Positions 12,800-14,813 of a stretch of DNA of 14,813 nucleotides are shown piece by piece. The notes under the pieces were generated by a model. It was not told where the DNA came from, ran no database searches, and saw only the letters and a list, made by a program, of their open reading frames with translations. The position numbers were made by a program, and so were the translations under genes. Each line of letters opens with the position of its first letter. The first letter of the stretch is position 1. The stretch lies in contig JAIUYC010000004.1 in NCBI GenBank assembly GCA_020216575.1, positions 1 through 14,813 of the forward strand, read 5' to 3'. Source of the DNA: Coleofasciculus sp. S288 (lineage in GTDB: Bacteria; Cyanobacteriota; Cyanobacteriia; Cyanobacteriales; Coleofasciculaceae).

Positions 12800-14813
12800 A
12801 GTATAGGGTGGATGTCGCATCACAGATTTGGCGATTTTTTGCAGGTCTAATATTCGCATTGCCATTGTTTAAGTAGTCGTTTAACCACTCACACCCACGT
12901 TCGAGTAAATCGTCTAGATCGAAGTTCCATAGAATCACGGCTTTTTCATCACTGGCTGAAGCAATTATTTTGCCGTCTGGACTGAAACTGACGCTATTGA
13001 CACGACTGTTGCCTTCATTGAGTGTTGTGAGTAAAGTCCCGTCCAGACTCCAGAATTTGATAGTCTTGTCAGCACTTGCTGAGGCGATCGCTTTACCATC
13101 AGGACTGAAACTCATGCTATTAACCCCACCCATATGCCCAACGAGAGATATGGGTGTCTTGTCCTCGCCAAGCTTCCAGAGTTTAATTGTCCCATCCGCA
13201 CTAGCGGCGGCAAGTGTCTTACCATCGGGCGAGAAACTTACGTCGTTGAAACTCTTAGTGTTTCCCTCAGGTCTCCGTAGGGATTGACGTGGAGTTCCGT
13301 CGAGGTTCCAAAGTTTAACGGTTCCGTCAGTACTTGCCGAAGCAAGCATTTTACCGTCGGGTGAGAAACTTACACGATTGACCCAATCGTCGTGTGCTTT
13401 AAAGGCATGTACCGACTTGCCATCAACGCTCCAGAGTCTAATTGTTTTATCCGCACCCGCCGAGGCAACCATCTTGCCATCCGGTGAAAAACTCACGCTA
13501 TTGACCCAATCTGTATGACCGGAGAACGTCTTGTGTAACATGCCATCAACACGCCACAGTTTGACGGTTCTATCAGCGCTAGCTGTGGCAATTATCTCAC
13601 CGTCGGGTGAGAAACTCACGCTATTGACTCCCTCCGAATGCTCATCGAGAGACTTCAGAAGAGTACCATCGCGTTTCCAGAGTTTGACCGTTTTGTCCTC
13701 GCCTGCTGAAGCAATGAGATTGCCATCGTGTGAAAAACTCACACTATTGACTCTATCCGTATGCTCATCTAGCATTCTTTGTTGTGTGTTGTTGACCCGC
13801 CAAAGTTTGATGGTATTGTCATCACTGACAGAGACTAGAGTTTTGCCATCTGGGCTAAAACTGACGCCTCGAACCCAATTGGTGTGTCCTGCCAGAGACT
13901 TGAGGATAGTGCCATCCAGTTTCCAGAGTTTGATGGTGTTGTCAGCACTAGCGGAGGCGACAATCTGACTGTTAGGAGAAAAACTGACACCATTAACCGT
14001 ATCAGTATGTCCGTAAAATTGCCTGAGCAACGTTCCATCAACCTTCCAAAGTTTGACTGTCTTGTCCTCACTGGCTGAGGCAATAAACTTGCCATTGGGT
14101 GAGAAACTCACGCTCTTAACTATCCCACTGTGTCCTTTGAGGGTTTTCAGTAAAGTACCATCCAGACGCCAAAGTTTGACGGTGTCATCAGCACTGGCTG
14201 AAGCAATTTTCTCACCGTCGGGTGAGAAATTGATGCTATTGATTCGATCAGGGTGTCCTTTGAAAGTGCTTGCTAAACTGCGCTCCAGCGTCCAGAGTTC
14301 GACTATTCCATCAGCACTGGCTGTAGCAATCGTCTTGCCATCCGGTGAGAGACTCAAGTGAGTAAACTGATCGCTGTGTCCTCTGAAACTGCTGACTAAC
14401 GTGCCATCAAGTCTCCAGAGTTCGACGATTCCCTCAATACTTGCCGAAGCAAAGGTTTTGCCATTGGGTGAGAACGTTACGCTAGTAAATGTCCCTGTGT
14501 GCTGCTCGATGCGATTGAGTTCTTGAACTCGGTAGACCGCCTGCTGTAAGCTTCCTAATGTCCGAATCTTAATCTCAGGAGGAATTTGGTTAATCTCAAA
14601 GAAAGAGCGTTTCAACTTCTCCTCTAACCCCTTGAGCCGTTTGCCAACATTCACACTTTCTACTAAGGCTCCAAGCTGATCGTCTGAAAGCAGAAGTGCT
14701 GAAGAAAATGAACTAAGCGCCCCAATTTCAGCAATTTCTGTTTGTTTTCTTTGAGATTCTGCTAGCCATCCAAATCCTGCTGCTGTGAAAGCTAAAACGG
14801 TCAGACGCTCTTC
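12798..14813 (-). CDS. WD40-repeat protein, C-terminal part (truncated by the window edge)
   Basis: An open frame of 671 codons runs from the right edge (14813) to the TAA at 12798-12800, with no start forced inside the window. An internal GTG at 14654 could start a 618-residue product, but the reading continues upstream through a hydrophobic segment (LTVLAFTAAGFGWLAE) and GALSSFSSALLLSDDQLGAL. This layout is typical of the joint between an NTPase and WD40 repeats in large cyanobacterial proteins. At least 13 WD40 blades follow, each about 41 residues with VSFSPDGK, IASASADxTVKLW and the DGT...GH turn, enough for two propellers. The tail WNFDLDDLLERGCEWLNDYL is usual for this family; the last residues (ATSTLY) look altered by the adjacent repeat. 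It probably serves as a protein-interaction sensor of a STAND-type signalling protein. The N-terminal effector is outside the window. Confidence 0.88.
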   Translation of the reverse strand, partial: EERLTVLAFTAAGFGWLAESQRKQTEIAEIGALSSFSSALLLSDDQLGALVESVNVGKRLKGLEEKLKRSFFEINQIPPEIKIRTLGSLQQAVYRVQELNRIEQHTGTFTSVTFSPNGKTFASASIEGIVELWRLDGTLVSSFRGHSDQFTHLSLSPDGKTIATASADGIVELWTLERSLASTFKGHPDRINSINFSPDGEKIASASADDTVKLWRLDGTLLKTLKGHSGIVKSVSFSPNGKFIASASEDKTVKLWKVDGTLLRQFYGHTDTVNGVSFSPNSQIVASASADNTIKLWKLDGTILKSLAGHTNWVRGVSFSPDGKTLVSVSDDNTIKLWRVNNTQQRMLDEHTDRVNSVSFSHDGNLIASAGEDKTVKLWKRDGTLLKSLDEHSEGVNSVSFSPDGEIIATASADRTVKLWRVDGMLHKTFSGHTDWVNSVSFSPDGKMVASAGADKTIRLWSVDGKSVHAFKAHDDWVNRVSFSPDGKMLASASTDGTVKLWNLDGTPRQSLRRPEGNTKSFNDVSFSPDGKTLAAASADGTIKLWKLGEDKTPISLVGHMGGVNSMSFSPDGKAIASASADKTIKFWSLDGTLLTTLNEGNSRVNSVSFSPDGKIIASASDEKAVILWNFDLDDLLERGCEWLNDYLNNGNANIRPAKNRQICDATSTLY

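Noticed and set aside
12970..14361. Several plus-strand frames rich in Leu, Pro and Ser
   Set aside because: They are antisense readings of the WD40 repeats; their periodic look comes from the repeated blades.

Overview
The window looks like an accessory region of a (probably filamentous) cyanobacterial chromosome. The evidence is about eleven HIP1 sites (GCGATCGC), interspersed hairpin repeats of the AGTCC...GGACT type, remnants of a cyanobacterial-type prolyl-tRNA synthetase gene and of xisI, and large repeat-protein genes (HEAT-NACHT, WD40, pentapeptide). No housekeeping gene is intact.

Positions 1-5910 are built from a repeated module. Three copies of a small XRE-type helix-turn-helix gene (257-499, 2895-3137, 5276-5521) each have the same surroundings. 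Upstream is a nearly identical leader of about 74 nt that folds into a long hairpin followed by five T. Next comes a palindrome just before the start codon, in the same place each time but with a different sequence in each copy. Downstream of the stop is a conserved element of about 90-130 nt. Copies 2 and 3 also carry, divergently on the minus strand, a 155-codon unknown gene (intact at 1996-2463, broken at 4328-4854) and a possible small ORF, separated from the XRE gene by palindromic hairpins. Different genes follow each module: a Fic AMP-transferase (761-1909), a VapBC-like toxin-antitoxin pair (3286-3974, minus), and a remnant of xisI plus a glutathione S-transferase (5716-6573). Two fragments of the 5' part of proS (4047-4284, 5809-5909, minus) end at the same codon. 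This suggests an ancestral tandem duplication whose central content was later exchanged.

Positions 5968-7795 hold the glutathione S-transferase and a PIN-domain/KTSC-domain fusion. Positions 8053-10686 (minus) encode a membrane protein with a signal sequence, eight HEAT repeats, a transmembrane helix and a NACHT-type NTPase. Positions 10687-12182 hold no convincing gene, but contain two strong Rho-independent terminators with no coding sequence before them, so a small RNA is likely. A secreted pentapeptide-repeat protein follows (12183-12458). Beyond a small MITE-like element (12699-12799) lies the C-terminal part of a WD40-repeat protein that runs off the right edge (12798-14813, minus).

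Read together, the region resembles a plastic genomic island rich in regulators, toxins and signalling NTPases. The strongest candidate for something undescribed is the repeated hairpin-leader / palindrome / XRE / 3' element cassette.
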